Positions 23,787 through 32,128 of a stretch of 64,000 nt of DNA are shown in pieces. The notes beneath the pieces are model-generated. The model did no database searches and had not been told where the DNA came from. It was given only the letters and a program-made list of their open reading frames with translations. The stretch is from Nocardia sp. CDC159. Its GTDB lineage: Bacteria > Actinomycetota > Actinomycetes > Mycobacteriales > Mycobacteriaceae. The DNA lies in the NCBI RefSeq assembly GCF_023740735.1, contig NZ_JAMRXH010000014.1, positions 1 through 64,000 of the forward strand, written 5' to 3'. The stretch's first letter is position 1; the number at the start of each line of letters is the position of its first letter. Position numbers and translations under genes: made by a program.

Positions 23787-26015
23787 TCACACCCGCAGCA
23801 GCGCGGCCCGTAGTTCCCCGGCATCGGTGACCGGTAGATCGCAGACCGAGCCGCGGCACACGTAGGCGGCGGGCCGCCCGCCGACGGGCGGCCGATCGAC
23901 CAGCAGCGGGGCCGAATCCTTCACTCCCGCCACGATTACCGCCCCACCCGGCGCGAACCACCGTGCGGTGGCGACCAATTCCGCACCCGATGCCGATTCG
24001 GCGGGGCGAGCCGGGGCAGCCGCGCCGCCATTGCGGTCCTGCTCGGGTTCGACGGCGACGGGCGGCTCCGCCCCGGCCGCGGCGGACGCTGCCGTCCGCG
24101 AGCCGTCGCCAGGGGCGGCGTGTATACCACTGGCGGCGACCGAATCACGCTGAGCGCGTGCGGGTTCACCACGGCCGGGCAGCGCGATGGCGATCTGGAC
24201 GGGCCCGCGCACGGCGGCCTCGGCGACGGCCAGCCACTGACCGCCGGAGCGGGGTGCGCGGGCCAGGACGATCGCGCCGCGTGCGAGCGTGCGAGCGGCC
24301 AGCTCACCGTAGCGGACAGCGCGGTCCGGATCGCTCAGAACCGAAGCGGTGAGCAGGGTTTCGGCGAAGGCCGACGCGCCGCTGGGGGTCGCCCCGTCGA
24401 GCGGATCGCGCGGGCGGGTGACCAGAGTCTCGGCGTCGTCGGCGGTATCGAACCAGCTGCCGGGGTCGGCAGGGTCGGCGAAATGGGTTGCGGCACTGTC
24501 GATCAGGTGTTGAGCGTGGGTGAGCCAGTCGGGTTCGCCGGTGGCCTGGTAGAGCGCGAGCAGGCCGGTGGCCAGCCAGGCGTAATCCTCGAGGACGCCG
24601 GGGGCGGCACCGGCGACACCGCCCAGCGAGGCGCGCACCACCCGGTCGCCGGACACATGCTCTCGCAACAGGAATCGGGCGCATCGGATCGCGGCGTCGA
24701 CCCAGTCCGCGCGGCCGTGTGCCGCACCGGCCTCGGCCAGGGCGGTGATCGCCATGCCGTTCCACGCGGTCACCACCTTGTCGTCACGATCGGGCTGGGG
24801 ACGGCGGGATCGAGCCTGGCGCAGAGCGTCGCGCACCGTCGCCAGTCGCGCGCCGTCCTCCGGATCGCGGTAGCGGGTGAGCACCGAGGTGCCGTGTTCG
24901 AAGGTGCCCGCCGTGGTGACGCCGAAAACCTCTGCCGCCCACGCCCCCTCGATCGGTCCGAGTTCCGCGGTCAGCTCGGCCGGGGTCCACACGTAGGTCG
25001 CCCCCTCCACCCCGGGCGCATTCGGTTCGATATGGGTGTCGGCGTCCAGCGCCGAGGCGAAACCGCCCGTCGCGGTGGCCAGATCGTCGAGCAGGAATTC
25101 GGCGGTCTCCTCGGTCACCCGCAGCGCCAGCGCCGGATCCGCCACCCGACGGGCCAGATGCGCGTAGGCGCGCAGCAACTGGGCATTGTCGTAGAGCATC
25201 TTCTCGAAATGCGGCACCACCCAGGCGGCGTCGACCGAATACCGCGCGAAGCCGCCGCGCAGCTGGTCGTAGATGCCGCCGCGGGCCATCGCCTCGGCGG
25301 TCCCCGACACCACCTGTAACACCTGTGCGTCGCCGGTCCGCTCGTAATGGCGCAGCAGCGCCTCCAGCAGCGCCGACGGCGGAAACTTCGGCGCCCCACC
25401 GAATCCGCCGTAGCGCTGGTCCACATCGCGCAGCACCGTCGCCACCCCATGCGCCAGCAGCTCCGGGCCGACGGCGATCTCCCCCTCGGGCAGTCCACCG
25501 CTCTGCGCGCGCAGCGCCTCGGCCACCTGCCCGGCCGCCTGATTCACCTCGTCGCGGCGATTGCGCCAGGTGTCGGTGACCGCGGCCAGCAACTGGGTGA
25601 ACGACGGCATCCCACCGCGCGGCACCTTCGGGTAGTAGGTCCCGCAATAGAACGGCTCCCCGCCCGGAGTCAGGAAACAGGTCATGGGCCAGCCACCCTG
25701 CCCCGTCATGGCCACCGTCGCGTTCATGTACACGGCGTCCAGATCCGGCCGCTCCTCCCGATCGACCTTCACACACACGAAGTTCTCGTTCATCAGCGCC
25801 GCGGTGGCCTCGTCCTCGAACGATTCGTGCGCCATGACATGACACCAGTGGCACGAGGCATACCCCACCGACAGCAGGATCGGCACGTCCCGCTCGCGGG
25901 CCGCGGCCAGGGCGGCGGCGTCCCAGGGCCGCCAGTGCACCGGGTTGTCCGCATGCTGACGCAGGTACGGGGAGGTGGCGTCGCCGAGGAGGTTCACCCT
26001 TTCAGGGTGGCACAT
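23787..26015 (-). CDS. Thioredoxin-domain protein, YyaL/SPATA20 family
   Basis: A 742-aa cytosolic protein. The N-terminal DUF255 thioredoxin-like domain has NPVHWRPWDAAAL, the redox-like motif CHWC in YASCHWCHVMAHESFED and VKVDREERPDLDAVYM; an (alpha/alpha)6-barrel-like domain follows (GGIYDQLRGGFARYSVDAAW, VVPHFEKMLYDNAQLLRAYA). It matches Rv1084. Its biochemical role is not settled. An Ala/Pro-rich insert of about 60 residues (SRTAASAAAGAEPPVAVEPE onward) lies before the last domain. The ATG at 26015 gives MCHPERVNLLG, the family N-terminus. The 3' end is partly duplicated downstream at 23709. Confidence 0.88.
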   Translation of the reverse strand: MCHPERVNLLGDATSPYLRQHADNPVHWRPWDAAALAAARERDVPILLSVGYASCHWCHVMAHESFEDEATAALMNENFVCVKVDREERPDLDAVYMNATVAMTGQGGWPMTCFLTPGGEPFYCGTYYPKVPRGGMPSFTQLLAAVTDTWRNRRDEVNQAAGQVAEALRAQSGGLPEGEIAVGPELLAHGVATVLRDVDQRYGGFGGAPKFPPSALLEALLRHYERTGDAQVLQVVSGTAEAMARGGIYDQLRGGFARYSVDAAWVVPHFEKMLYDNAQLLRAYAHLARRVADPALALRVTEETAEFLLDDLATATGGFASALDADTHIEPNAPGVEGATYVWTPAELTAELGPIEGAWAAEVFGVTTAGTFEHGTSVLTRYRDPEDGARLATVRDALRQARSRRPQPDRDDKVVTAWNGMAITALAEAGAAHGRADWVDAAIRCARFLLREHVSGDRVVRASLGGVAGAAPGVLEDYAWLATGLLALYQATGEPDWLTHAQHLIDSAATHFADPADPGSWFDTADDAETLVTRPRDPLDGATPSGASAFAETLLTASVLSDPDRAVRYGELAARTLARGAIVLARAPRSGGQWLAVAEAAVRGPVQIAIALPGRGEPARAQRDSVAASGIHAAPGDGSRTAASAAAGAEPPVAVEPEQDRNGGAAAPARPAESASGAELVATARWFAPGGAVIVAGVKDSAPLLVDRPPVGGRPAAYVCRGSVCDLPVTDAGELRAALLRV

Positions 26016-26061
26016 CGAAACCGTGACCAGTGCGGCCCGCCGAACTGGGTATGTCTTGGGC

Positions 26062-26217
26062 ATGAAGGACACCGCAACACCCCGCCCCACGCGGCGACCG
26101 TGGTTCGCCGATCTGGAAGAGGCCGAACGTCGTGGCGCGCACGGCAGCGCGGGCATCGGCTACTTCGACTGTGACTGCGACATCTGCCGCCACCGCACCC
26201 ACGATCCGCGGTTTTGA
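26062..26217 (+). CDS. Small cysteine-rich 51-aa protein
   Basis: ATG 26062 opens MKDTATPRPTRRPWFADLEE. The C-terminal half has FDCDCDICRHRTHD, with three Cys and two His in about ten residues, a possible metal site. It is divergent from the thioredoxin-domain gene (46-bp gap), so both share a promoter region. Not recognised as a named family; compact acidic-basic composition and normal codon use favour a real gene. Confidence 0.6.
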   Translation: MKDTATPRPTRRPWFADLEEAERRGAHGSAGIGYFDCDCDICRHRTHDPRF

Positions 26218-26711
26218 GGACGGCGACGCCGGGCGAATCGGGTCGGAGGCGACTGGACGGTTCGTGGCACGGCGCGAGGAGCGTTGCCTCACAGCATCAT
26301 TCGCATATCGGTAGCTGCCTACCGACCGCACTGTCGGTTTCACTGGGAACTCATCGTGCCGCAATAGTGCGTCGACATTGTTGGCGGTACAAACCCGCAG
26401 GCAGTTGCCGCGCCGAGGCGCGGGGGCGCCGATCGGCGTGCGGCACCCGCGGTCCGGCGCGTCAAAGTTGCTGCAAATTAACACTTTACGGCTGCGATGC
26501 CTACGAAATACCATTGGTGTGGGTCAAAGTGCTTCAGATCTTCGGTAGAGCTTTACCAGACTGCTAAATCCGCACACAAAATTCGACAGGCGTGGTATAC
26601 GCACAGTAATTCTCTTTTCGCCTGTCGGACAAATCACATTCGACTCGGTCGCTGGGCCGTGCACCGAGTTGTGCTCGAATCGTCGAACCCACGAGGGAGA
26701 ACGATCCGCTC
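26218..26711. other. Non-coding, lower-GC stretch before the terpene genes
   Basis: No convincing gene in 494 bp. Base composition drops well below the surroundings, especially 26470-26650, consistent with a promoter region and with the edge of an acquired segment. It contains the inverted repeat at 26584-26627; AGGGAGA near 26692 is the ribosome binding site of the terpene synthase. Confidence 0.6.
26584..26627. repeat. Inverted repeat upstream of terpene synthase
   Basis: CGACAGGCG (26584-26592) and CGCCTGTCG (26619-26627) are perfect complements 26 nt apart. This could be a two-site operator or an RNA hairpin in the 5' leader of the terpene operon. Confidence 0.5.
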
Positions 26712-27920
26712 ATGACATCAGCGACCGACCACAATCCATTGTCCTCCAACAACATTGCGGCGGCACTCGCGCTCCCCTACGGCCTGGGCGCGTCCGCCCT
26801 CCGGCTGCCACACCGTCCACCCGCGAGCGCGGATCCCTTGTGCACAGGCACGGTCGCGGCATTTTCCGCCGAGGTCGATACCGTCCCGTCTTCGTCCGGA
26901 TTACTCGACCCGATAACACGACTCGCCGACGACACGCCCGCCTGCCGGGAAATGGAATGGGGCGACGGGTCCGCGCCGCCGCTATATCTGCCGCCGCCCG
27001 ATCGCATCGACGACGTCCTGGCCGCCGAGGTCGACACTCGCCTGACCACCTGGGCGCGCGGTTTGGGCCTCGGCGACGACGACGCCGAGCAGTTGCGGAG
27101 CATCGGCTACGGCCGGTTGGTCATGCTGACCCACAGCGAATGCGACGATCCCGACTGCCTACTGGTGGCCGCCCAGATGAATACGGCCTGGTGGATGGCC
27201 GACGACCTGTTCGCCGACGATACCGCCCGCGGCGCGATCTCCGCCGAGCTCGGGCCCCGGCTGTCGTTGGTCATGGCGGTCCTGGACCCGCTGCCGTCGC
27301 TGGGCGAGTTCAGCGCGCGCCTGGACGAGGCGCTGTCCGGGCATCTGGTGTTCCGGGCGTTCGATTCGGCCCTCGCGCATCTGCGGCGCCACGCCACCCC
27401 CGGCCAGGTGCAGCGCGCCTGCTACGCGACCGCCGCGATGTTCGTCTCCTGGAACGCCTACGCCGCGTGGCGGGAATCGGGACGGACCCTACCGGCCTGG
27501 GAATACCTCGCGGCCCGCCAGCACGACAGCTTCTACACCTCCATGACGCTCATCGATCCGGTCGCCGGATATCTGCTGCCCGACGAGCTGTTCTACCGAA
27601 CCGCGGTGCGGCACGCGGCCTTTCGCGCGGGCACCGCCGCGGTGCTGGTCAACGATCTGCTGTCGGTGGCCAAGGATGCCGCCGACGAGAATCCGGTCTG
27701 CAATGTGGTGCTGCAGGTCGCGGCCGACCGTGACTGCTCGCTGCGGGAGGCCACCGAGATCGTGGTGGACCTGCACAACCGCGTGGTCCGCGACTTCGAG
27801 GCCGCCCGCCGGGCCATGCTCGCCGTCCCGGTCCCGGAGCTGCGGCGCTATCTGCGCGGACTGCGCTCGTGGATGGCCGGCTCGTTCGAATGGCACAACA
27901 CCAATCCGCGCTATCGGTGA
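26712..27920 (+). CDS. Class I terpene synthase
   Basis: A 402-aa cytosolic terpene cyclase. An extra N-terminal region (residues 1-85, Pro/Ala-rich and probably disordered) precedes the catalytic alpha domain. The first metal motif is DDLFAD at 164-169 (DDxxxD form). The second reads NDLLSVAKD at 314-322, so N314, S318 and K321 are kept but the final Glu of the NSE triad is Asp322. A terminal RY pair (400-401) completes the signature. The long N-terminus recalls 2-methylisoborneol-type synthases, but no C-methyltransferase is nearby and the prenyl synthase in the operon looks long-chain, so a diterpene product is plausible (inference). ATG 26712. Confidence 0.88.
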   Translation: MTSATDHNPLSSNNIAAALALPYGLGASALRLPHRPPASADPLCTGTVAAFSAEVDTVPSSSGLLDPITRLADDTPACREMEWGDGSAPPLYLPPPDRIDDVLAAEVDTRLTTWARGLGLGDDDAEQLRSIGYGRLVMLTHSECDDPDCLLVAAQMNTAWWMADDLFADDTARGAISAELGPRLSLVMAVLDPLPSLGEFSARLDEALSGHLVFRAFDSALAHLRRHATPGQVQRACYATAAMFVSWNAYAAWRESGRTLPAWEYLAARQHDSFYTSMTLIDPVAGYLLPDELFYRTAVRHAAFRAGTAAVLVNDLLSVAKDAADENPVCNVVLQVAADRDCSLREATEIVVDLHNRVVRDFEAARRAMLAVPVPELRRYLRGLRSWMAGSFEWHNTNPRYR

Positions 27921-27972
27921 CTGCCGCTGCCCGTCCAGCATTCGCCGCACCAGCACACCCGAGGCGCAGATC

Positions 27973-29751
27973 ATGACCGTACTGAAACGTATCGGCTGCC
28001 CGGAGGATCTCCGGCAGCTGTCCCGGCACGAGCTGCCCGCACTCGCCGCGGAGATCCGCGAGCTGATCATCGAGACGGTGCTGCGCACCGGCGGGCATCT
28101 GGGCTCCAATCTCGGCGTCGTCGAGCTGACGATCGCGCTGCACCGGGTCTTCCGGTCACCGCGCGACACGGTGCTCTTCGACACCGGGCATCAGTCCTAC
28201 GCGCACAAGATCCTCACCGGACGCCGCCCGGATTTCACCGTGGACCTGCGCCGATCGCGCGGCCTGTCCGGTTATCCCAGCCGCGCGGAGTCGGCACACG
28301 ACGTGATCGAGAACAGCCACGCCTCCACCGCGCTCGGCTATGCCGACGGGATCGCCAAAGCCCGTGCGTTGCAAGGGGAACCCGGCCGCGCGGTGGTGGC
28401 GGTGATCGGCGACGGCGCGCTCACCGGCGGGATGGCCTACGAGGCGCTGAACAATATCGGCGCGGCCGCGCGGCCGGTGATCGTCGTGCTCAACGACAAC
28501 GGTCACTCCTACGCGCCGACCGCCGGTGCGATCGCGGCCCATCTGGCCCGGCTGCGCGAGCGCACGCCGGGCGATCCCACGCCGACCGTATTCGACCAGC
28601 TCGGCCTGGCCTACCTGGGACCGATCGACGGACACGACATCCCGGCCCTGGAAGCGGCGCTGCGCCGGGCGCGCGACGCCGGCTGCCCGGTCGTCGTGCA
28701 CACGGTCACGGTCAAGGGCCTCGGCCATGCGCCGGCCCGCCTCGACGCCGAGCGCATGCACACCACCGGGCCGCGTCCCCGGCCGGGCGCCGAACGCGCA
28801 AAACCCTCCTGGACCAGCGTCTTCGGTGACGAACTGGTCGAAATCGGCAGGCATAGAACCGATGTCACCGCCATCACCGCCGCCATGGCGGGTCCGACCG
28901 GACTGACCCGATTCGCCGAACACTTCCCGGACCGCTGCTTCGACGTCGGCATCGCCGAACAGCACGCGCTGGCCTGCGCCGCCGGATTGGCTACGGCGGG
29001 AACGCATCCCGTGGTCGCGGTGTATTCCACCTTCCTCAATCGCGCCTTCGATCAGCTGCTGCTCGATATCGGCCTGCACCGGCTGCCGGTGACCGTCGTA
29101 CTGGACCGCGCGGGCGTGACCGGTCCGGACGGGCCCAGCCACCACGGCATGTGGGATCTGACCCTGCTCGCGACGGTTCCCCGGCTACGGGTGGCAGCGC
29201 CGCGCGATGCCGCCCGGCTGCGCGAACTGCTCTGGGAGGCGGTCGATTACGACGACGGCCCCACGGCGCTGCGTTTCCCCAAGGCGTCGGTGGGGCCGGA
29301 CATCCCGGCGGCCGAGCGGCACAACGGCCTGGATCTGCTGTATCGGGCGCCGCGGCGCGAGGTCCTGCTGATCGGCATCGGCGCGCTGGCCGCCGCCTGT
29401 CTCGACGCGGCACATCGGCTGGCCGAACTCGGCATCGCGGCCGATGTCATCGATCCGCGGTGGGTGCTGCCGGTTCCGGAGGCGCTGATCGGCGCGTGCC
29501 TGCGGCATCGGCTGATCGTGGTGGCCGAGGACAACACCGGCGCCGGGGCCGTCGCGGCGGCGCTGAGCCGTGCGCTGATCGAGGCCGGGAGTCCGCTGCC
29601 GGTGTGCGGGCTGGGCCTGCCGCATCGCTTCCTGCGCCACGGTGACCGCGCCGAACTGCTCGCCGAGGCCGGGCTCACCGGGACCGGCATCGCCGAGGCG
29701 GCACACCGGGCGCATCGCGAACTCGTCGAGCGGCAGGAGGTAGCGTCGTGA
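27973..29751 (+). CDS. dxs: 1-deoxy-D-xylulose-5-phosphate synthase (accessory copy)
   Basis: A 592-aa thiamine diphosphate enzyme joining pyruvate and glyceraldehyde 3-phosphate, the first step of the MEP pathway. The blocks HLGSNLGVVE (42-51), TGHQSYAHKILTG, GDGALTGG (146-153) with the cofactor Asn160, and EQHALACAAG and DRAGVTGPDGPSHHG are intact. It is slightly shorter than housekeeping Dxs (about 620-640 aa). The ATG at 27973 is 52 nt after the terpene synthase and ends in a 4-nt overlap with ispG (GTGA). It is probably a pathway-dedicated second copy, as dxs2 is in the M. tuberculosis tuberculosinol locus. Confidence 0.93.
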   Translation: MTVLKRIGCPEDLRQLSRHELPALAAEIRELIIETVLRTGGHLGSNLGVVELTIALHRVFRSPRDTVLFDTGHQSYAHKILTGRRPDFTVDLRRSRGLSGYPSRAESAHDVIENSHASTALGYADGIAKARALQGEPGRAVVAVIGDGALTGGMAYEALNNIGAAARPVIVVLNDNGHSYAPTAGAIAAHLARLRERTPGDPTPTVFDQLGLAYLGPIDGHDIPALEAALRRARDAGCPVVVHTVTVKGLGHAPARLDAERMHTTGPRPRPGAERAKPSWTSVFGDELVEIGRHRTDVTAITAAMAGPTGLTRFAEHFPDRCFDVGIAEQHALACAAGLATAGTHPVVAVYSTFLNRAFDQLLLDIGLHRLPVTVVLDRAGVTGPDGPSHHGMWDLTLLATVPRLRVAAPRDAARLRELLWEAVDYDDGPTALRFPKASVGPDIPAAERHNGLDLLYRAPRREVLLIGIGALAAACLDAAHRLAELGIAADVIDPRWVLPVPEALIGACLRHRLIVVAEDNTGAGAVAAALSRALIEAGSPLPVCGLGLPHRFLRHGDRAELLAEAGLTGTGIAEAAHRAHRELVERQEVAS

Positions 29752-30860
29752 GCATCAGCGAACTCGGTCTGCCCGTCGTCGCGCCACCGCGCCGACCGTG
29801 CCGTCGGATCCAGGTCGGCCCGGTCGCGGTCGGTGGGAATGCGCCGATCTCGGTGCAGACCATGACCACCACCCGCACCGCCGACGTGGAGGCCACCCTG
29901 CGCCAGATCGCGGCGGTCACAGCGGCCGGATGCGATATCGTCCGCGTCGCCGTCCCGACCGCCGAGGACGCGGCCGCCCTGCCCGCCCTCGTGACCAAAT
30001 CGCCGCTGCCGGTGATCGCCGATATCCACTTCCAGCCCCGCTATGTGTTCGCCGCCATCGACGCCGGATGCGCCGCGGTGCGCGTGAATCCGGGCAATAT
30101 CAAGGAATTCGACGATCGCGTCGGGGAGATCGCGCGGGCGGCGACCGCGGCGGGCACGCCGATCCGGGTGGGCGTGAACGCGGGCTCGCTGGACCGGCGC
30201 ATGCTGGACCGCCACGGCGGGCCGACCGCCGCGGCCCTGGTGGACTCCGCGCTGCACGAGGCCGCGCTGTTCGAGGAGCACGGCTTCCGCGAGCTGAAGA
30301 TCGCGGTCAAACACCACGATCCGCGCACCATGATCGCCGCGAACCGGCTGCTGGCGCGCGGTTGCGACTATCCGATCCACCTCGGTGTGACCGAGGCCGG
30401 GCCGCTGCTGCAGGGCACGATCAAATCCGCGGTCGCCCTCGGCGTCCTGCTGGCCGAGGGGATCGGCGACACCATCCGGGTATCGGTGTCCGAGCCGCCG
30501 GAGCAGCAGGTGAAGGTGGGCAATCATATTCTGCGATCGCTGGGGCTGCGGCCGCGCCAACTGGAGATCGTGTCCTGTCCGGGCTGCGGGCGGGTGCAGG
30601 TCGACATCCACCAGCTCGCCGCCCGGGTCGAGGCCGCGTTCCAGGGCTTTCCGCATCCGCTGCGGGTGGCGGTGATGGGCTGCGTGGTCAACGGGCCGGG
30701 TGAGGCCCGGGAGGCGGATCTGGGGGTGTCCTCCGGCAATGGGAAGGGGCAGATCTTCGTCCGGGGCACGGTGGTTCGCACCGTGCCCGAACACCGCATC
30801 GTCGACGCGCTGCTGGAGGAGGCCATGGCCATGTCCGAGCACCCCGAGGTGAGCCCGTGA
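29748..30860 (+). CDS. ispG: 4-hydroxy-3-methylbut-2-enyl diphosphate synthase (accessory copy)
   Basis: A 370-aa iron-sulfur enzyme of the MEP pathway that reduces MEcPP to HMBPP. The three cluster cysteines are Cys277 and Cys280 (SCPGCGRVQVD) and Cys312 (VMGCVVNGPGEA), with Glu319 as the fourth ligand. TMTTTRTADVEAT and ADIHFQPRYV are typical of the TIM-barrel half. The start GTG overlaps the dxs stop and the end overlaps the next GTG (both 4 nt), showing translational coupling. With dxs it should raise precursor flux for the terpene synthase. Confidence 0.94.
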   Translation: MSISELGLPVVAPPRRPCRRIQVGPVAVGGNAPISVQTMTTTRTADVEATLRQIAAVTAAGCDIVRVAVPTAEDAAALPALVTKSPLPVIADIHFQPRYVFAAIDAGCAAVRVNPGNIKEFDDRVGEIARAATAAGTPIRVGVNAGSLDRRMLDRHGGPTAAALVDSALHEAALFEEHGFRELKIAVKHHDPRTMIAANRLLARGCDYPIHLGVTEAGPLLQGTIKSAVALGVLLAEGIGDTIRVSVSEPPEQQVKVGNHILRSLGLRPRQLEIVSCPGCGRVQVDIHQLAARVEAAFQGFPHPLRVAVMGCVVNGPGEAREADLGVSSGNGKGQIFVRGTVVRTVPEHRIVDALLEEAMAMSEHPEVSP

Positions 30861-31885
30861 CCGCCACGGCCTCCCCGCCGCTGGACACCGCGGCCGTGCG
30901 GGCCCGCATCGATGCCGTGTTACGGAACTTCCTGCACGAGAAGGCCCGCGCCGGTACCGAGCGACGGCTACCCGCCGATGTCACCGAGGCCGTGGCGGCG
31001 TTCCTGTTCGCCGGCGGTAAACGCATTCGCCCGATGTTCTGCGTGCTCGGGTGGCAGGCCGGGGGCGGGGCGGGCGTACCGCACGAAATCGTCCGCGCCG
31101 CAGCCTCATTGGAGATGTTCCACGCCTCGGTGCTCATCCACGACGATATCGTGGACGACAGCGACACCCGCCGCGACCAGCCCACGGTGCACCGCCGCTA
31201 CGGCACCGCGGCGGCCATCCTGATCGGCGACTTCGCGCTGGCCTGGTCGGACGAATTGCTGCACAACGCAGGGCTTTCCGACGATCGGCTGGCGGCAGCG
31301 CTGCCGGTGATCGATCGGATGCGCGACGAGGTCGGCTACGGTCAGTACCTCGACCTGCTCACCACCGGGCGGCCGACCAGTGACGTGAACCAGGCGATGG
31401 AGATCATCCGGTACAAGACCTCCGCCTACACCGTGGAGCGCCCGCTGCAGCTCGGCGCGGCCCTCGCCCAAGCGGGAGGCAATGTGGCACCGGCGCTTTC
31501 GGCATATGCCCGGCCACTGGGCGAGGCCTTCCAACTGCAGGACGACCTGCTCGGGGTGTACGGCGATCCGGCGCTCACCGGCAAGTCGAACCTCGAGGAC
31601 CTGCGCAACGGCAAACACACCGTCCTGCTGGCTCTCGCACTACGCCAGGCGAATTCGGACGAGTCCGAGCGGCTGCGCCGCCTGGTCGGCGATCCGCGAC
31701 TGGACGAGACCGGCGCGGCCACCTGCCGTGAACTGCTGACGATGCTGTCGCGGCGGCGGGTCGAGCAGATGATCCGCGAGCGCTGGATGCAGGCGCAGCG
31801 GGCGCTGAACCGGGCGCCCTTCCCGCCCGAGGCGGTGGCGGCGTTACGACACTTCGCCGACGCACTTGTCACCCGGGCGGTCTGA
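30857..31885 (+). CDS. Polyprenyl (probably geranylgeranyl) diphosphate synthase
   Basis: A 342-aa trans-prenyltransferase. The first aspartate-rich motif is DDIVDD (96-101) and the second QDDLLGVYGD (about 228-237); FAGGKRIRPMFC carries the IPP-binding Lys/Arg. Residues four and five before the first motif are Val92 and Ser91, not aromatic, which in this family permits chains longer than C15, so GGPP is a reasonable product (inference). Last gene of the terpene operon. Its 3' end overlaps the convergent small membrane gene by 42 nt. Confidence 0.88.
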   Translation: MTATASPPLDTAAVRARIDAVLRNFLHEKARAGTERRLPADVTEAVAAFLFAGGKRIRPMFCVLGWQAGGGAGVPHEIVRAAASLEMFHASVLIHDDIVDDSDTRRDQPTVHRRYGTAAAILIGDFALAWSDELLHNAGLSDDRLAAALPVIDRMRDEVGYGQYLDLLTTGRPTSDVNQAMEIIRYKTSAYTVERPLQLGAALAQAGGNVAPALSAYARPLGEAFQLQDDLLGVYGDPALTGKSNLEDLRNGKHTVLLALALRQANSDESERLRRLVGDPRLDETGAATCRELLTMLSRRRVEQMIRERWMQAQRALNRAPFPPEAVAALRHFADALVTRAV

Positions 31886-32128
31886 GCCGCCCTCGCCCTC
31901 GCGCTGGACCACCCCCGCCTCGGTGCCCTCGTCCGCCTCCTGATCCGGTTCGGGGTGCTCCGGGGAGAATTCCGCGGGCAGGCCCTTGATGTGCTTGTTC
32001 ATCGAGCGGATCAGCAGCACCGTGCCGGCCAGCAGGAGCAGGATGATGACCAGGCCCAGCGGGGACGCCTTGCCGAATTCGGGGCCGGTCGGATTGGTGG
32101 CCGGTTGGGCGAGCAGCGCGAGCATCAT
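31844..32128 (-). CDS. Small membrane protein, Rv1083-like
   Basis: A 94-aa protein with one membrane helix (LGLVIILLLLAGTVLLI, about residues 25-41) followed by a basic SMNKHIKGLP and an acidic, disordered tail (PEHPEPDQEADEGTEAG). The position just downstream of mca and the pattern match M. tuberculosis Rv1083. Two start codons (32128, 32125) overlap the mca stop, so it is translated with mca. The coding end runs 42 nt into the convergent prenyl synthase gene, probably because the terpene island was inserted right behind it. Function unknown. Confidence 0.8.
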   Translation of the reverse strand: MMLALLAQPATNPTGPEFGKASPLGLVIILLLLAGTVLLIRSMNKHIKGLPAEFSPEHPEPDQEADEGTEAGVVQREGEGGSDRPGDKCVGEVS

